A stretch of DNA of 64,000 nt from Paraburkholderia dinghuensis (GCF_003837865.1 NZ_RQIS01000001.1:595144-659143), one strand, 5' to 3'; positions 48,002 through 58,515 are shown, counted from the stretch's first letter. Notes: generated from the letters alone by a model not told the origin. A program made the numbers and translations.

Positions 48002-49381
48002 CTAGTCGTAGCCGCCGATAGTCAACAGCTTCATGACGGCACGATAGGTCGTATATGCAAGCCAGCTAACCGTCCGCTCGCGCATCGGGCGAGCCTCGTA
48101 GTGAGCCCGGTCGATCTGCGTGGCATCGTCGAACGCTGCCAGGATCGCATCGCGCAGTTCCTGGATCTGCGGGTGCAGCACCATCAGCACGTTGGCCTCG
48201 TTGTTGAGCACGAGGCTCAGCGCGTCGAGGTTCGACGAGCCAACGGTCCCCCACTTCGAATCGACGACGGCCACCTTCCCGTGCAGCAAGGTCTTTTCGT
48301 ATTCGGCGATCTGCACGCCTGCGCACAGGAGCGCGCGATAGAGGAACCGCACGCCGTAATCGAGGAGCTTGAACTCCTTTCGTCCGATCAATAAGCGTAC
48401 CGTCACGCCGCGCCCCGCCGCTTCGGTGAGCGCGCGCCGCAGTCGCCGCCCCGGCATGAAGTAGGGATTGGCCAGCAGAACTTCATGGCGCGCCTGGCGA
48501 ATCGCGTCGAGATAAACACGTTCGATTGCGCGCCGGTTCACGACGTTGTCGCGCGCGACAAACGCCACACACGGCACTCGCGCGGTGCGCGGATCGCGAA
48601 CGCTCACGCGCAGGCGCGCACGCAGCCGCTCGACGATGCGCTCCGCACGGGTGAGCGGCTCGACGGGCGCCAGTTCGCGCAGCGCGTCATCGCTGGCCGG
48701 CACGGGGCGGCCCGTGCCTTGCCCGGTCGGGTGCGGCGCCATGAAGCCCACGCTCGCGGGCACGCCGGGAAACTGCGACTGCGCCGACGGAACCGGCAAC
48801 GGCGGTCGGAAGCCAAGCCGGATGCGGCGCCACTGGAGCTCGATCGCCTCGCGCACGTCGACAACCACGGGACCGCTCAGCTCGACAGCAAAATCCCAGC
48901 GTGGAAACGGCAACGCCTTGTCGTCCTGTGCGAGGTCGTCGACCACGTTGATGCCGCCGCAGTACGCATATTGACTGTCGATCACCGCGAGCTTGCGGTG
49001 TGTGCGCGAAAAACCAAAGCGGCCAAAGATATGCGGGTTGTAGACGCGATGCTCAACGCCCGCGGCCACCCAGTCGTCGAAGAGCGCGATGCGCGGGCTG
49101 CCGATGCCGTCAGTGATCACGCGCACCCGTACGCCGCGTTCAGCGGCGCGCATGAGCGCCGCCGATACCGCGCGGCCGAGTTCGTCGTCGCAGAAGATGT
49201 AGGTTTCGAGCGCGACGTCGCGCGTGGCCGCGTCGATCCGCTGGATCATCGCGCCGAAGAGGTGCGCCCCCGAGCAGAACAGGCGCACATCGTTGCCGCT
49301 CGTGTAGCGGTAGCGCGACCGGTAGCGCCGGCCCAGCAGCAAGTCATGCAACCGGACGGCGCGACGCGGATCGATATCCAT
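48002..49381 (-). CDS. clsB: Phospholipase-D-type cardiolipin synthase (ClsB-like)
   Basis: Membrane-associated transphosphatidylase that makes cardiolipin from phospholipids. The 459-aa protein has both HKD catalytic motifs: HRKLAVID near residue 120 and HGKVAVVDSKWGTVGSSNLD near residue 375. A proline-rich linker separates the halves. The ATG at 49381 overlaps the Nudix stop (ATGA); the longer frame is a shadow of that gene. There is no long N-terminal membrane domain, as in ClsB rather than ClsA. Confidence 0.9.
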   Translation of the reverse strand: MDIDPRRAVRLHDLLLGRRYRSRYRYTSGNDVRLFCSGAHLFGAMIQRIDAATRDVALETYIFCDDELGRAVSAALMRAAERGVRVRVITDGIGSPRIALFDDWVAAGVEHRVYNPHIFGRFGFSRTHRKLAVIDSQYAYCGGINVVDDLAQDDKALPFPRWDFAVELSGPVVVDVREAIELQWRRIRLGFRPPLPVPSAQSQFPGVPASVGFMAPHPTGQGTGRPVPASDDALRELAPVEPLTRAERIVERLRARLRVSVRDPRTARVPCVAFVARDNVVNRRAIERVYLDAIRQARHEVLLANPYFMPGRRLRRALTEAAGRGVTVRLLIGRKEFKLLDYGVRFLYRALLCAGVQIAEYEKTLLHGKVAVVDSKWGTVGSSNLDALSLVLNNEANVLMVLHPQIQELRDAILAAFDDATQIDRAHYEARPMRERTVSWLAYTTYRAVMKLLTIGGYD

Positions 49382-49857
49382 CACGCACGCGCCTCGCGAA
49401 GACGGCCGGGCAACTGCAGGATGGCTTCGCGATTCGACGACGAAAAGCACTTCGCGGCCGCCTCTTCGTAGGGCAACCAGAGATACGCAACATGCTCGCG
49501 CGGAGCGAGCGTAACCGGCGTGCCATGCGGCACTTCGAGGCTGAACCAGTGTTCCGTGTTGCGCGTGATGCCGGGCGCATAGCGGTGCCGCCAGACCGGA
49601 TAGATCTCGTACTCGATCTCGTGCCGCCAGTCGACAAGCGACGTGCCCGCGACACCACCCGGCCCGACGACGATACCGGTTTCCTCGGCCACCTCGCGCA
49701 CGGCGGTATCGAGAAACGGCTCTTCCCGACGGTCTTTCGAGCCCGTCACCGACTGCCAGAATCCGGGCCGGTCGGCACGTTCGATGATCAGCACATCCAG
49801 TTGCGGCGTGTGAATGACGACGAGTACGGATTCCGGAATCTTCGGCGGCTTCGGCAT
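49381..49857 (-). CDS. nudB: Nudix hydrolase, dihydroneopterin triphosphate pyrophosphatase type
   Basis: Would remove pyrophosphate from dihydroneopterin triphosphate in folate synthesis. The 158-aa protein has a full Nudix box (GSKDRREEP then REVAEETGI) and the NudB-like start PKIPESVLVVIHT. Position next to aspS is the same as in many proteobacteria, where the NudB gene follows aspS. The ATG at 49857 is preferred over one 16 codons upstream that lacks homology. Other Nudix substrates cannot be excluded. Confidence 0.85.
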   Translation of the reverse strand: MPKPPKIPESVLVVIHTPQLDVLIIERADRPGFWQSVTGSKDRREEPFLDTAVREVAEETGIVVGPGGVAGTSLVDWRHEIEYEIYPVWRHRYAPGITRNTEHWFSLEVPHGTPVTLAPREHVAYLWLPYEEAAAKCFSSSNREAILQLPGRLREARA

Positions 49858-49937
49858 GGCGACGGTGCGTGGGTGGATTCTCGCGGCACGCGTTGGTGCT
49901 CGCACGGGCCGCTAAGCAAAAATGTAACGCAAAAAGC

Positions 49938-49964
49938 AAAAAAGGCGCTCGATGCGCCTTTTTT
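49938..49964 (-). terminator. Intrinsic terminator after aspS
   Basis: AAAAAAGGCGC (49938-49948) and GCGCCTTTTTT (49954-49964) form a stem with loop TCGAT and T runs on both sides. It is 63 bases past the aspS stop and marks the end of the ubi-aspS gene string before nudB. Confidence 0.93.
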
Positions 49965-50027
49965 GTTTTCGCGTTGTTCTGGCGGCGGCCCGCTTTGGAG
50001 CCCACCGCCGGACGCGCTTAGTGCACG

Positions 50028-51833
50028 TTACTGCGCGGCCTTCTGCTCGGGCTGACGCAGACGGATATGCAGTTCGCGCAGTTGCTTCTCGTCGACCGGG
50101 CTCGGTGCCTGCGTAAGCAGACACTGGGCGCGTTGCGTCTTCGGGAACGCGATCACGTCGCGGATCGAGTCGGCGCCGGCCATCATCGTGACGATGCGGT
50201 CGAGGCCGAATGCGATGCCACCGTGCGGCGGCGCGCCGTACTGCAGCGCGTCGAGCAGGAAGCCGAACTTCGCGCGTGCTTCTTCCGCGTTGATCTTGAG
50301 CGCGCGGAACACCTTGCTCTGCACTTCCTCGCGATAGATACGCACCGAACCACCGCCGATTTCCCAGCCGTTCAGCACCATGTCGTAGGCCTTCGCGAGG
50401 CAGCGGCCCGGATCCGTTTCGAGGTACTCCAGGTGCTCGTCCTTCGGGCTCGTGAACGGGTGGTGCGCGGCCACGTAGCGGTTCTCTTCCTCGTCGTACT
50501 CGAACATCGGGAAGTCGATAACCCACAGCGGACGCCAGCCGGTCTCGACGAGGCCATTGACCTTGCCGAACTCCGAGTGGCCGACCTTCAGGCGCAGCGC
50601 GCCGAGGCTGTCGTTCACGATCTTCGCGCGGTCGGCCGCGAAGAAAATGATGTCGCCGTCCTGCGCGCCCGTGCGCTCGAGGATCGCGGCGATCGCTGCG
50701 TCGTGCAGGTTCTTGACGATCGGGCTTTGCAGACCGTCACGGCCCTTCGCGACTTCGTTGACCTTGATCCACGCGAGACCCTTCGCGCCGTAGATGCGCA
50801 CGAATTCCGTGTAGCCGTCGATGTCGCCGCGCGAAAGCTCGCCGCCCTTCGGCACGCGCAGCGCCGCGACGCGGCCATCCTTCGCGTTGGCCGGTGCGCT
50901 GAACACCTTGAAGTCGACGTCCTTCACAGCATCGGTCAGTTCGGTGAACTCGAGCTTCACGCGCAGGTCCGGCTTGTCCGAACCGAAGCGGCTCATGGCT
51001 TCCGAGTACGGCATCACCGGGAACTTCGCATCGAGTTCGACGCCGATGGTTTCCTTGAACACGTGACGCGCCATGTCCTCGAACAGATCGCGGATTTCCT
51101 GCTCGCCGAGGAACGACGTTTCGCAGTCGATCTGCGTGAATTCCGGTTGACGGTCGGCACGCAGGTCTTCGTCGCGGAAGCACTTGACGATCTGGTAGTA
51201 GCGATCGAAGTTCGCCACCATCAGCAACTGCTTGAAGAGCTGCGGCGACTGCGGCAGCGCGAAGAACTGGCCCGCATTCACACGCGACGGCACGAGGTAG
51301 TCGCGCGCGCCTTCCGGCGTGCTCTTCGTGAGCATCGGCGTTTCGATGTCGATGAAGCCGAGCCCGTCGAGGTACTTGCGCACTTCCATCGCCACGCGAT
51401 AGCGCAGACGCAGGTTGTGCTGCATCTGCGGACGGCGCAGGTCCAGCACGCGATGCGTGAGGCGCGTGGTTTCCGAGAGGTTGTCGTCGTCGAGCTGGAA
51501 CGGGGGCGTCACCGATGCGTTCAGCACCACGAGTTCATGGCACAGCACTTCGATCTTGCCGCTCGTGAGGTTCGCGTTGATGGTGCCTTCCGGGCGGTTG
51601 CGCACGAGGCCCTTCACCTGGACACAGAATTCGTTACGCACGCCTTCGGCCACCTTGAACATCTCGGCGCGATCCGGGTCGCAGACGACCTGAACGAGAC
51701 CCTCGCGATCGCGCAGGTCGATGAAGATAACGCCACCGTGGTCGCGGCGACGCTGCACCCATCCGCACAGCGAAATAGTTTGGCCCAGCAGCTGTTCGGT
51801 CACCAGACCGCAGTATTCAGATCTCATCGACAT
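50028..51833 (-). CDS. aspS: Aspartyl-tRNA synthetase
   Basis: Class II synthetase of 601 aa charging tRNA-Asp (possibly also tRNA-Asn). N-terminal OB-fold anticodon domain ([23 protein letters not shown]), class II motif 2 ([19 protein letters not shown]), bacterial insertion domain around 290-400, and motif 3 ([15 protein letters not shown]). Start is ATG at 51833, with another in-frame ATG two codons later. It ends at the strong terminator. Confidence 0.98.
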   Translation of the reverse strand: MSMRSEYCGLVTEQLLGQTISLCGWVQRRRDHGGVIFIDLRDREGLVQVVCDPDRAEMFKVAEGVRNEFCVQVKGLVRNRPEGTINANLTSGKIEVLCHELVVLNASVTPPFQLDDDNLSETTRLTHRVLDLRRPQMQHNLRLRYRVAMEVRKYLDGLGFIDIETPMLTKSTPEGARDYLVPSRVNAGQFFALPQSPQLFKQLLMVANFDRYYQIVKCFRDEDLRADRQPEFTQIDCETSFLGEQEIRDLFEDMARHVFKETIGVELDAKFPVMPYSEAMSRFGSDKPDLRVKLEFTELTDAVKDVDFKVFSAPANAKDGRVAALRVPKGGELSRGDIDGYTEFVRIYGAKGLAWIKVNEVAKGRDGLQSPIVKNLHDAAIAAILERTGAQDGDIIFFAADRAKIVNDSLGALRLKVGHSEFGKVNGLVETGWRPLWVIDFPMFEYDEEENRYVAAHHPFTSPKDEHLEYLETDPGRCLAKAYDMVLNGWEIGGGSVRIYREEVQSKVFRALKINAEEARAKFGFLLDALQYGAPPHGGIAFGLDRIVTMMAGADSIRDVIAFPKTQRAQCLLTQAPSPVDEKQLRELHIRLRQPEQKAAQ

Positions 51834-51896
51834 GATGTTCGTCTTTCGTTATGCATGAATTGAACGAGCGGGCCGCGCGCGGCGCGGCGCCCGGTG

Positions 51897-52535
51897 TTAC
51901 AGCGGAGGATCGATGGGGCGGCGCGAAGGCGCGGCCGGGGCGACGACGCCCATCGAAACAATATACTTGAGCGCGACGTCGACGCTCATATCGAGCTCGA
52001 TCACCTCGCTTTTCGGCACTATCAGGAAGAAACCCGACGTGGGATTCGGCGTAGTCGGCACATAAACGCTGACGTGCTCTCCCTGAAGATGGTTCACCAC
52101 ATCACCACCCGGAGCGCCGGTCAGGAACGCAATCGTCCACGAGCCCCGGCGCGGGTATTCGATCAGAAGGGCCTTGCGGAACGCGTTGCCGTTGCTCGAA
52201 AGCAGTGTATCGGATACCTGCTGGACGCTACTGTACAGCGGACCCACGAGCGGAATGCGTCGCACGAGTGCATTCCACCAACTGACGAGCTTCTGACCGA
52301 TGAAGTTCTGCGTAAACAGACCGACCGCGAAGACAAACGCGAGCGTGAGCAGCGCGCCGAGACCCGGCAGACGCATGCCGAAATGTCGGGGCTGCCACGA
52401 TTCCGGCAACAGAAGCAGCGTCTCATCCATCGTGCCGATGATGAGGTTCAGCACCCAAAGCGTAATGCCGAGCGGAACCAGCACCAGCAGGCCAGTCAGG
52501 AATACAGCTTTGAGGGTCGCTTTCTTCGTCGTCAT
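51897..52535 (-). CDS. DUF502 membrane protein
   Basis: Two hydrophobic helices near residues 12-35 and 60-80 (LVPLGITLWVLNLIIG and LLTLAFVFAVGLFTQNF), then a conserved soluble part with IPLVGPLYSSVQQV and VPTTPNPTSGFFLIVP, the signature stretch of this family. Function is unknown. I use the ATG at 52535; an earlier ATG adds four residues. It sits in the conserved fmdB-DUF502-aspS order. Confidence 0.9.
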   Translation of the reverse strand: MTTKKATLKAVFLTGLLVLVPLGITLWVLNLIIGTMDETLLLLPESWQPRHFGMRLPGLGALLTLAFVFAVGLFTQNFIGQKLVSWWNALVRRIPLVGPLYSSVQQVSDTLLSSNGNAFRKALLIEYPRRGSWTIAFLTGAPGGDVVNHLQGEHVSVYVPTTPNPTSGFFLIVPKSEVIELDMSVDVALKYIVSMGVVAPAAPSRRPIDPPL

Positions 52536-52608
52536 CTCAACCGCCATGCGGACCGCGCTGTGTCAGCGCAGCGTGCGGTCCGGCGTGCAACAACCGGGCC
52601 GCGGGTTC

Positions 52609-52962
52609 TCAGGTAGCGCCCGCCGTGCTGGGCGTCGTGCTCGCGCTTGCTGAGGTGCTCGCAGCGGCGCTCTCGCCAGCCGGCTTGCTGGCTTCGGACG
52701 ATGACGCCGACGCCGATCCGTCCGCCGCCTTCGCGTCAGTCGCAGCCGCGCTCGTGCTGGCGCCGTTGCCACCACTATTGCCACCGCGGAAGTCGGTCAC
52801 ATACCAACCCGACCCCTTCAACTGAAAACCAGCGGCGGTCACCTGCTTGCGGAAGGCATCCGCGCCGCAACTCGGACACTGCGTCAGGGGCGCATCGCTG
52901 ATCTTTTGCAGCACATCCTTCTCGAAGCCGCACGACTCGCAGCGATAAGCGTAGATCGGCAT
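52609..52962 (-). CDS. FmdB-type zinc-ribbon regulatory protein
   Basis: The first 45 residues are the FmdB zinc ribbon, with cysteine pairs in YRCESCGFEKD and TQCPSCGADAF. A flexible Ala/Ser/Thr-rich tail makes up the rest of the 117-aa protein. The ATG at 52962 is preceded by AGGA. Longer frame residues upstream have no match. The role of these proteins is poorly known. It lies just before DUF502 and aspS. Confidence 0.92.
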   Translation of the reverse strand: MPIYAYRCESCGFEKDVLQKISDAPLTQCPSCGADAFRKQVTAAGFQLKGSGWYVTDFRGGNSGGNGASTSAAATDAKAADGSASASSSEASKPAGESAAASTSASASTTPSTAGAT

Positions 52963-53101
52963 GATCTCTGTCCTGGTGAAAATCGGGTAAAAGCTTGCAA
53001 AGCCTTGAATTATAGCCGCAAACGACCCGTCGCCCTGGCATTTGCCGGGCGACAACGGGTTGCAGCCGATTTTTCAGAGATTGGGGCGACCCGGCAGCCG
53101 A

Positions 53102-53752
53102 TCAAGTGGCCGGCGAGGCTGCGTCGTTGCGACACCAGACCATCCAGCGCTCGCGGCCCTCGAACACCGGCAGCGAGCCGATCCCGGGCTGCTCGACAAG
53201 GAGGGTGAAGTACGGTGTGAGCAGCGCGTCGAGTTCGTCGCGGCTTATCGGGAACGGCGGGCCCTTCTGCGGCTCGCCGATGAAAAAGTAGCCCGCGAGC
53301 AGTGCACCGGGCTTCAGCAGCGCCGCCATGCGTTGCGCGTAGCGGGCGCGTTGCGCCAGAGGCAGCGCGCACAGAAACGCACGCTCGAACACCCAGCCCG
53401 GCGCGAATGGCGGCTCGTACGCAAAGAAGTCGGCCTGCTCGACCACCGCCGCGTGCTTGCCGAGCGCCGCACGCGCGCTCGCGACCGCCGCAGGTGCGAA
53501 GTCGATGGCACGCACGGTGCGGTTGTGCCCGGCGAGCCAGCCCGCCTCCCACGCGTTGCCGCAACCGGGAATCAGCACGGCCAGATCGGGGTGTGCGATA
53601 GCGAACGCCTCGAACTGCGGCTGGACGCCCGCCTGGTCCCACGGCGTAAAGCCCCGGGTAAAGCGCTCGTCCCAGAACGACGCCTCGGCCGGGTCGCGGG
53701 TTTCGAATTCGGGGACACCCGGCGGCTGCGTGGGACGCGTCGGTTCGTTCAT
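53102..53752 (-). CDS. TPMT-family SAM-dependent methyltransferase
   Basis: The 216-aa protein starts with FWDERFTRGFTPWDQAG, typical of the thiopurine/thiol methyltransferase family. The SAM site is VLIPGCGNAWEAGWLA, followed by DFAPAAV. Family members methylate thiols, selenols or related small molecules; substrate unknown here. It is 36 bases downstream of ubiB on the same strand. Confidence 0.88.
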   Translation of the reverse strand: MNEPTRPTQPPGVPEFETRDPAEASFWDERFTRGFTPWDQAGVQPQFEAFAIAHPDLAVLIPGCGNAWEAGWLAGHNRTVRAIDFAPAAVASARAALGKHAAVVEQADFFAYEPPFAPGWVFERAFLCALPLAQRARYAQRMAALLKPGALLAGYFFIGEPQKGPPFPISRDELDALLTPYFTLLVEQPGIGSLPVFEGRERWMVWCRNDAASPAT

Positions 53753-53788
53753 CTCTGTCTCCTATCGGTCAGCCGCGGCGCTGAAAAC

Positions 53789-55366
53789 TCAACCGCCCGC
53801 CGCAAACGCGATCCACACCCGCGCCGCCACCATGCCGACGCCCACCGCTATGCCAAACACCAGCACGCCCTGCAACAGGCGGTTCGTGCGCCTTTGTTCG
53901 GCGAGCATGGCGCGGATCGTCTCGTCGCTGGCGAGATGCGCGCCTTCCTGCCGATGCATCAGCACCTGATGCACAAGGCGCGGCAGTTGCGGCAGCGTCT
54001 TGCTCCATTGGGGCGCTTCGATCTTGAAGCGCTCGTACCAGCCGCGCAGACCGATCTGCTCGGTCATCCAGCGTTCGAGATACGGCTTTGCCGTCTTCCA
54101 GAGATCGAGTTCCGGATCGAGCGACCGGCCAAGCCCCTCGACGTTCAGCATCGTCTTCTGCAGAAGCACGAGCTGTGGCTGGATTTCGACGTTGAAGCGG
54201 CGCGAGGTCTGGAAAAGGCGCAGCAGCACCTGGCCTAGCGAGATGTCCTTGAGCGCGCGGTCGAAGTACGGCTCGCAGACGGCGCGAATCGCGCTCTCAA
54301 GCTCTTCTACGCGCGTATTCTGCGGCACCCAGCCCGACTCGATGTGCAGCGTCGCGACGCGGTGATAGTCGCGCTTGAAAAACGCGAGGAAGTTCTGCGC
54401 GAGGTAGTTCTTGTCGAAGTCGGAGAGTGCCCCGACGATGCCGAAGTCGAGCGCGATATAGCGCCCGAAGTGCGCCGGATCCAGACTCACCTGGATATTG
54501 CCGGGGTGCATGTCGGCGTGGAAAAAGCCGTCGCGGAACACCTGCGTGAAGAAAATCTCGACGCCCTCGCGCGCGAGCTTCGGGATATCGACGCCCGCCG
54601 CGCGCAGCTTGTCCACGCGGCTGATCGGGACGCCGACCATGCGCTCCATCACAAGCACGTTGGACGTGCTGAACTCCCAGTACATCTCTGGCACGAGCAA
54701 CAGGTCGAGGCCCGCGAAGTTGCGCCGCAGCTGGCTAGCATTGGCGGCCTCGCGCATGAGGTCGAGCTCGTCGTGCAGGTACTTGTCGAATTCGGCGACC
54801 ACTTCGCGCGGCTTCAGGCGCTTGCCGTCCGCCCAGAGCCGCTCGGCCCACACGGCGAGGTCGCGCAGCAGTGCGAGATCGGAATCGATCACAGGACGCA
54901 TGTTCGGCCGCAGCACCTTCACCGCGACCGCCTTGCCGATGTGCTGTCCCGACTTCACCTTGGCGAAGTGCACCTGGGCGATCGACGCGCTCGCCACAGG
55001 CACACGCTCGAAGTCGTCGAAGAGCGCATCCACGGGCGCACCTAGCGCCTTTTCGATGATGGCAATCGCCACACTCGATTCGAACGGCGGCACCTGGTCC
55101 TGCAATCGGGCGAGTTCGCTCGCGATGTCGGGCGGCAACAGATCGCTGCGCGTGGAGAGTACCTGGCCGAACTTCACGAAAATCGGACCGAGGCTTTCCA
55201 GCGCGAGGCGCAGCCGCACGCCGGGCGGCTGATCGAAGCGGCGGCCGATCGTGGTGATGCGCAAGAGGAGCCGCACGCGCCGGTCATTTATCCGGCTCAG
55301 CATCATTTCGTCGAGGCCGAACCGGATAACGGTAAAGAAAATCTTCAGAAACCGCAGGATGCGCAT
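53789..55366 (-). CDS. ubiB: UbiB, atypical kinase/ATPase for ubiquinone biosynthesis
   Basis: Membrane-associated ADCK/UbiB protein of 525 aa required for ubiquinone synthesis. The family KxGQ motif is present ([20 protein letters not shown]), with the Ala-rich nucleotide loop, the invariant VMERMVG, the HADMHPGN catalytic-loop sequence and DFGIVG metal site. Two C-terminal hydrophobic segments ([21 protein letters not shown]) anchor it. It begins three bases after ubiJ, a common coupling. Confidence 0.97.
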   Translation of the reverse strand: MRILRFLKIFFTVIRFGLDEMMLSRINDRRVRLLLRITTIGRRFDQPPGVRLRLALESLGPIFVKFGQVLSTRSDLLPPDIASELARLQDQVPPFESSVAIAIIEKALGAPVDALFDDFERVPVASASIAQVHFAKVKSGQHIGKAVAVKVLRPNMRPVIDSDLALLRDLAVWAERLWADGKRLKPREVVAEFDKYLHDELDLMREAANASQLRRNFAGLDLLLVPEMYWEFSTSNVLVMERMVGVPISRVDKLRAAGVDIPKLAREGVEIFFTQVFRDGFFHADMHPGNIQVSLDPAHFGRYIALDFGIVGALSDFDKNYLAQNFLAFFKRDYHRVATLHIESGWVPQNTRVEELESAIRAVCEPYFDRALKDISLGQVLLRLFQTSRRFNVEIQPQLVLLQKTMLNVEGLGRSLDPELDLWKTAKPYLERWMTEQIGLRGWYERFKIEAPQWSKTLPQLPRLVHQVLMHRQEGAHLASDETIRAMLAEQRRTNRLLQGVLVFGIAVGVGMVAARVWIAFAAGG

Positions 55367-55369
55367 GTT

Positions 55370-56023
55370 TTAGAGGCCTGTTGTCGGGCGCGGGCCACGC
55401 AACGGTGTGACGGGCGTAACCCGGCTGCCGGAGGCCGTTTTTTGTTCGAGGCGCTCAATGCGCTTCTCCACGCGCGCCAGCGCATCGCGCGCGCGGGAAA
55501 GTTCGGTGTTGAAGCCGTCCAGCTCGGCGTGCCGCACGAGTTGCGGATTCTCGTCGAGCAGATATTCGGTCACCGATCCGAGGAGGTTGCGGCCGGTGCG
55601 CCACGCATGCTCATGCGCGGTGCGCGCAAGCGACGCGATGCGCGACGCGCCTGCGTCGCCGATCAGCTTCGCGATGTCCTCCTCCGGCTCCCAGCGCAGA
55701 TGCTCGGCCAGCTTGCCGATGATCTGCGCGAACTCCGCGTCGCCCTCGATCTTGACGTGCTTCATCACGCCGGCCTGGCCGCCCTGAACGAACGACGAGA
55801 GCGCGCCCATGGGCAGCGAAAGCGCGACGTCCGCGTGCTGCGCGTCATGTTCGTCCACTGCGGTCAGATAGCCGTCGGGCTGGACGAGCAGCGTGAGCAC
55901 CATCGGCGGGCTCGAAAGACGCGCAGTCTTGCCCGCATAAGGAGCGAGGCGTTCACGGGCCCACGATTCGCGGGCGAGCAGGTGGTTGACGGCGGCAGCG
56001 AAGGGCTTGGCGGCGAGAGTCAT
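55370..56023 (-). CDS. ubiJ: UbiJ, ubiquinone biosynthesis accessory factor (SCP2 domain)
   Basis: The 217-aa protein has an SCP2 lipid-binding domain (residues about 10-110) and a C-terminal coiled coil (LSRARDALARVEKRIERLEQK). UbiJ organises the soluble Ubi complex and binds its lipid intermediates. It lies upstream of ubiB as in many proteobacteria. Its leader contains a terminator-like hairpin. Confidence 0.9.
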   Translation of the reverse strand: MTLAAKPFAAAVNHLLARESWARERLAPYAGKTARLSSPPMVLTLLVQPDGYLTAVDEHDAQHADVALSLPMGALSSFVQGGQAGVMKHVKIEGDAEFAQIIGKLAEHLRWEPEEDIAKLIGDAGASRIASLARTAHEHAWRTGRNLLGSVTEYLLDENPQLVRHAELDGFNTELSRARDALARVEKRIERLEQKTASGSRVTPVTPLRGPRPTTGL

Positions 56024-56040
56024 CGGGCATGGAATAAGAA

Positions 56041-56070
56041 AACCCGCGCGGGCAGAAGCTCGCGCGGGTT
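56041..56070 (-). terminator. Hairpin with T-rich tail between the Tim44-like gene and ubiJ
   Basis: AACCCGCGCG (56041-56050) and CGCGCGGGTT (56061-56070) pair over ten bases with a ten-base loop; on the minus strand the tail reads TTTTCTTATT. It lies only 17 bases before the ubiJ ATG, so it may terminate the upstream unit or act as a leader structure for ubiJB. Confidence 0.7.
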
Positions 56071-56221
56071 CCTATTGTAGCGTTCGCAAGGCCCGATCGC
56101 GGCACCAGCCAGCCTGGCCGAACGGCTAAAGATGAGACCGTCACCGTGACGACCCCGTGTCATGACGCAGATCAACAGGGGGCGTGGGCGCAATCCAGGC
56201 CCGGTACCGGACTCAGTGAAT

Positions 56222-57241
56222 TCAGTGAGACTCGACCTGCTGGATACCCGCGAGCAGCCAGCCCTCGCCAGTCCGGCGCGACTTCGAGAGATTCCAGATC
56301 TCCGCAAACGGCTCTGCTGCGGCGCCCGACGTTTCGCGGATCAGGCCGTTGAAGCGCACGCTTGCGAGGTACTCACTGCCGCGGTCCGCCACGTCAAGCA
56401 GATCGGCGTTGAGTTGCACGACATCGGTCTGGTTCGGTTCGGCGCCGCGGTCCGCGAGATCCATGCGAATTTCCGCGAACATTTCGGGTGTCGTGAATTC
56501 GCGGATATCGTCCATGTTGCCCGCGTCCCATGCGGCCTGCAGGCGCACGAAGTAGACCTTCGCGTTGCGCAGGAACGCTTCAGTGTCGAAGCCCTCGGGG
56601 ACAGACGCCGCCGAGGCGATGAGCGGTGTGGAGAGCGGATTGGCTTCGGGCGCGAGGTACTGGCCAGTCGGCGGCGCCGTGAAGCGCGGCTCTTGCGGAA
56701 ACCCGCCGACCTGCCGCACACCGCCTGACGGCGGCAGGCCCCCACCCGTCTGGTACGCGGGCTCGACTACGCGCCGACGGTTCGTGAACTTGCGGATCAG
56801 CCAGATGACGACGAACGCGATCAGCGCAATGACGATGACGTTCGCCAACATGCCCGCGAACGCTTCGCCAAGACCGAAGTGAGAAAGCAGCGCTGCGATG
56901 CCGAGACCGGCCGCGAGACCCGCGATCGGCGCGAGCCAGCGGTTGCGGTTGGGCGCGGCGGTTGCCGGCGTAGGCGTTGCAGGCCGGGCACCCTGGGCCG
57001 GTGCTGCCTGCTGGCTGGAGTTCGGGGTGGCGTTCGGCTGCGCGGGCGGCGGAGTCGTGCTGCGCTGCGTGGCCGTCGACGACTGTCTGCCGAAGCTGCG
57101 GCTGCCGCCGAGGCGCCGGGCTTCTGCGTCGAGCGACGCGAAGCTGCCAGCGACCAGCGCGCCGATCACGGCCACCGTCCCAATTCGTCTGGCCCACTGC
57201 ATTGAAAGCTTTTTGCAAGTATTGACGCGGGGCTCAGACAT
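56222..57241 (-). CDS. Tim44-like domain membrane protein
   Basis: Protein of 339 aa with an N-terminal signal/anchor (VAVIGALVAGSFASL), a Pro/Ala/Thr-rich low-complexity linker (about 45-85), a hydrophobic hairpin at about 90-140 (WLAPIAGLAAGLGIAALL and MLANVIVIALIAFVVIWLI) and a C-terminal Tim44-like domain (VYFVRLQAAWDAGNMDDIREFTTPEMF). Start is ATG at 57241 with AAAGGA upstream. The bacterial function is unknown, though it often neighbours ubiE. Confidence 0.88.
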   Translation of the reverse strand: MSEPRVNTCKKLSMQWARRIGTVAVIGALVAGSFASLDAEARRLGGSRSFGRQSSTATQRSTTPPPAQPNATPNSSQQAAPAQGARPATPTPATAAPNRNRWLAPIAGLAAGLGIAALLSHFGLGEAFAGMLANVIVIALIAFVVIWLIRKFTNRRRVVEPAYQTGGGLPPSGGVRQVGGFPQEPRFTAPPTGQYLAPEANPLSTPLIASAASVPEGFDTEAFLRNAKVYFVRLQAAWDAGNMDDIREFTTPEMFAEIRMDLADRGAEPNQTDVVQLNADLLDVADRGSEYLASVRFNGLIRETSGAAAEPFAEIWNLSKSRRTGEGWLLAGIQQVESH

Positions 57242-57277
57242 GGGCAAATTTCCTTTAAAGACAGCGCGTTATGCGCA

Positions 57278-58009
57278 CTAATACTTAGTGCCGACATGCA
57301 AGGCTACCACGCCAGCTGACAAATTGTAATATTTGACAGCTTCGAGACCAACTTGCTCCATCATCGTCTTCAGGGTTTCCTGGTCCGGGTGCATCCGGAT
57401 CGATTCGGCCAGATAGCGATAGCTTTCGGCGTCGTCGGCAAAGCGCGCGCCGAGCCACGGCAGCACTTTGAACGAATAAACATCGTAGGCTTTTTTCAGG
57501 GGCTCCCACACCTTCGAGAACTCCAGCACCATTACGCGGCCGGCAGGCTTGACCACGCGCCGCATCTCGGCGAGCGCGGCGTCCTTGTGGGTCATGTTGC
57601 GCAAGCCGAAGGCCACGGTCACCACGTCGAAGTAGTTGTCCGGAAAGGGGATTTTCTCGGCGTCGCAGAGCAGCGCGGGGGTGATGACGCCGTGGTCGAG
57701 CAGCCGGTCGCGGCCCACGCGCAGCATCGACTCGTTGATGTCTGTGTGCCAGACCTCGCCCTTGGGACCCGCCTTCTTCGCGAACGCCATCGAGAGATCG
57801 CCGGTCCCGCCGGCGATGTCGAGCACCTTCGCGCCGGGCCGCACGTTCGCCTGTGCGATCGTGAAAGCCTTCCAGGCGCGGTGCATCCCGCCTGACATCA
57901 GATCGTTCATCAGGTCGTAGTTAGAGGCAACCGAGTGGAACACGCCGGCCACCTTCTTCGCCTTTTCCTGTTCCTCAACTGTCTGATAGCCGAAGTGGGT
58001 TTTGCTCAT
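57278..58009 (-). CDS. ubiE: Ubiquinone/menaquinone C-methyltransferase
   Basis: SAM-dependent methyltransferase acting on 2-polyprenyl-6-methoxy-benzoquinol. The 243-aa protein begins [18 protein letters not shown] and shows [17 protein letters not shown], the SAM motif [12 protein letters not shown] and the family signature [19 protein letters not shown]. Length is normal. It sits with ubiJ and ubiB in the usual ubiE region. Confidence 0.98.
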   Translation of the reverse strand: MSKTHFGYQTVEEQEKAKKVAGVFHSVASNYDLMNDLMSGGMHRAWKAFTIAQANVRPGAKVLDIAGGTGDLSMAFAKKAGPKGEVWHTDINESMLRVGRDRLLDHGVITPALLCDAEKIPFPDNYFDVVTVAFGLRNMTHKDAALAEMRRVVKPAGRVMVLEFSKVWEPLKKAYDVYSFKVLPWLGARFADDAESYRYLAESIRMHPDQETLKTMMEQVGLEAVKYYNLSAGVVALHVGTKY

Positions 58010-58101
58010 CGCGCTGGTCCTTTCGCGGGGGGTCTTGTATTGAGGATACTCGCCGCGGCGTCTAACGCACTGGCGACGGGGCAGGATCGTAACAGGAAGC
58101 C

Positions 58102-58515
58102 TTAGTGGCAGTGGCCGTGCGCAGCAGGCGGCGGCGTCATAGGCGCATCGCGATCAACACCCGCTGCCTTCAATTGCTCGAAATAGGCGGCCCAGAGTTC
58201 GTCCTGGTGCGTAGCGAGTTCGTAAAGTTGATCCCAGGAGTAGATGCCGCTGTTGTGGCCGTCCGAGAAGGTCGGTTGCAGCGCGTAGTGGCCGACGCCC
58301 TCGAGCGCCGTGATGGTGACCTCGCGCTTGCCGGTCTGCAGGGTCTCCTGCCCGGGACCGTGGCCGCGCACCTCCGCCGACGGCGAATACACGCGCATCA
58401 GCTCGAACGGGATGCGGTAGCTCTCGCCGTTCGCGTATTGCAGTTCCAGGACGCGCGAGAGCGCGTGCACCACGACGCCAGTCGGCACCGGTGTATCGGA
58501 TTTCAGTCCAGTCAT
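58102..58515 (-). CDS. DUF971 protein (gamma-butyrobetaine-hydroxylase-like N-terminal domain)
   Basis: Small 137-aa protein with the DUF971 pattern: [27 protein letters not shown], then [27 protein letters not shown]. The C-terminal tail ends HGHCH, which could bind a metal. It precedes ubiE by 92 bases. Biochemical role unknown. Confidence 0.9.
   Translation of the reverse strand: MTGLKSDTPVPTGVVVHALSRVLELQYANGESYRIPFELMRVYSPSAEVRGHGPGQETLQTGKREVTITALEGVGHYALQPTFSDGHNSGIYSWDQLYELATHQDELWAAYFEQLKAAGVDRDAPMTPPPAAHGHCH

Noticed and set aside
56071..56221. Region between the Tim44-like gene and the hairpin examined for a tRNA or small RNA
   Set aside because: No cloverleaf arms or TTC-loop signature could be found by eye.
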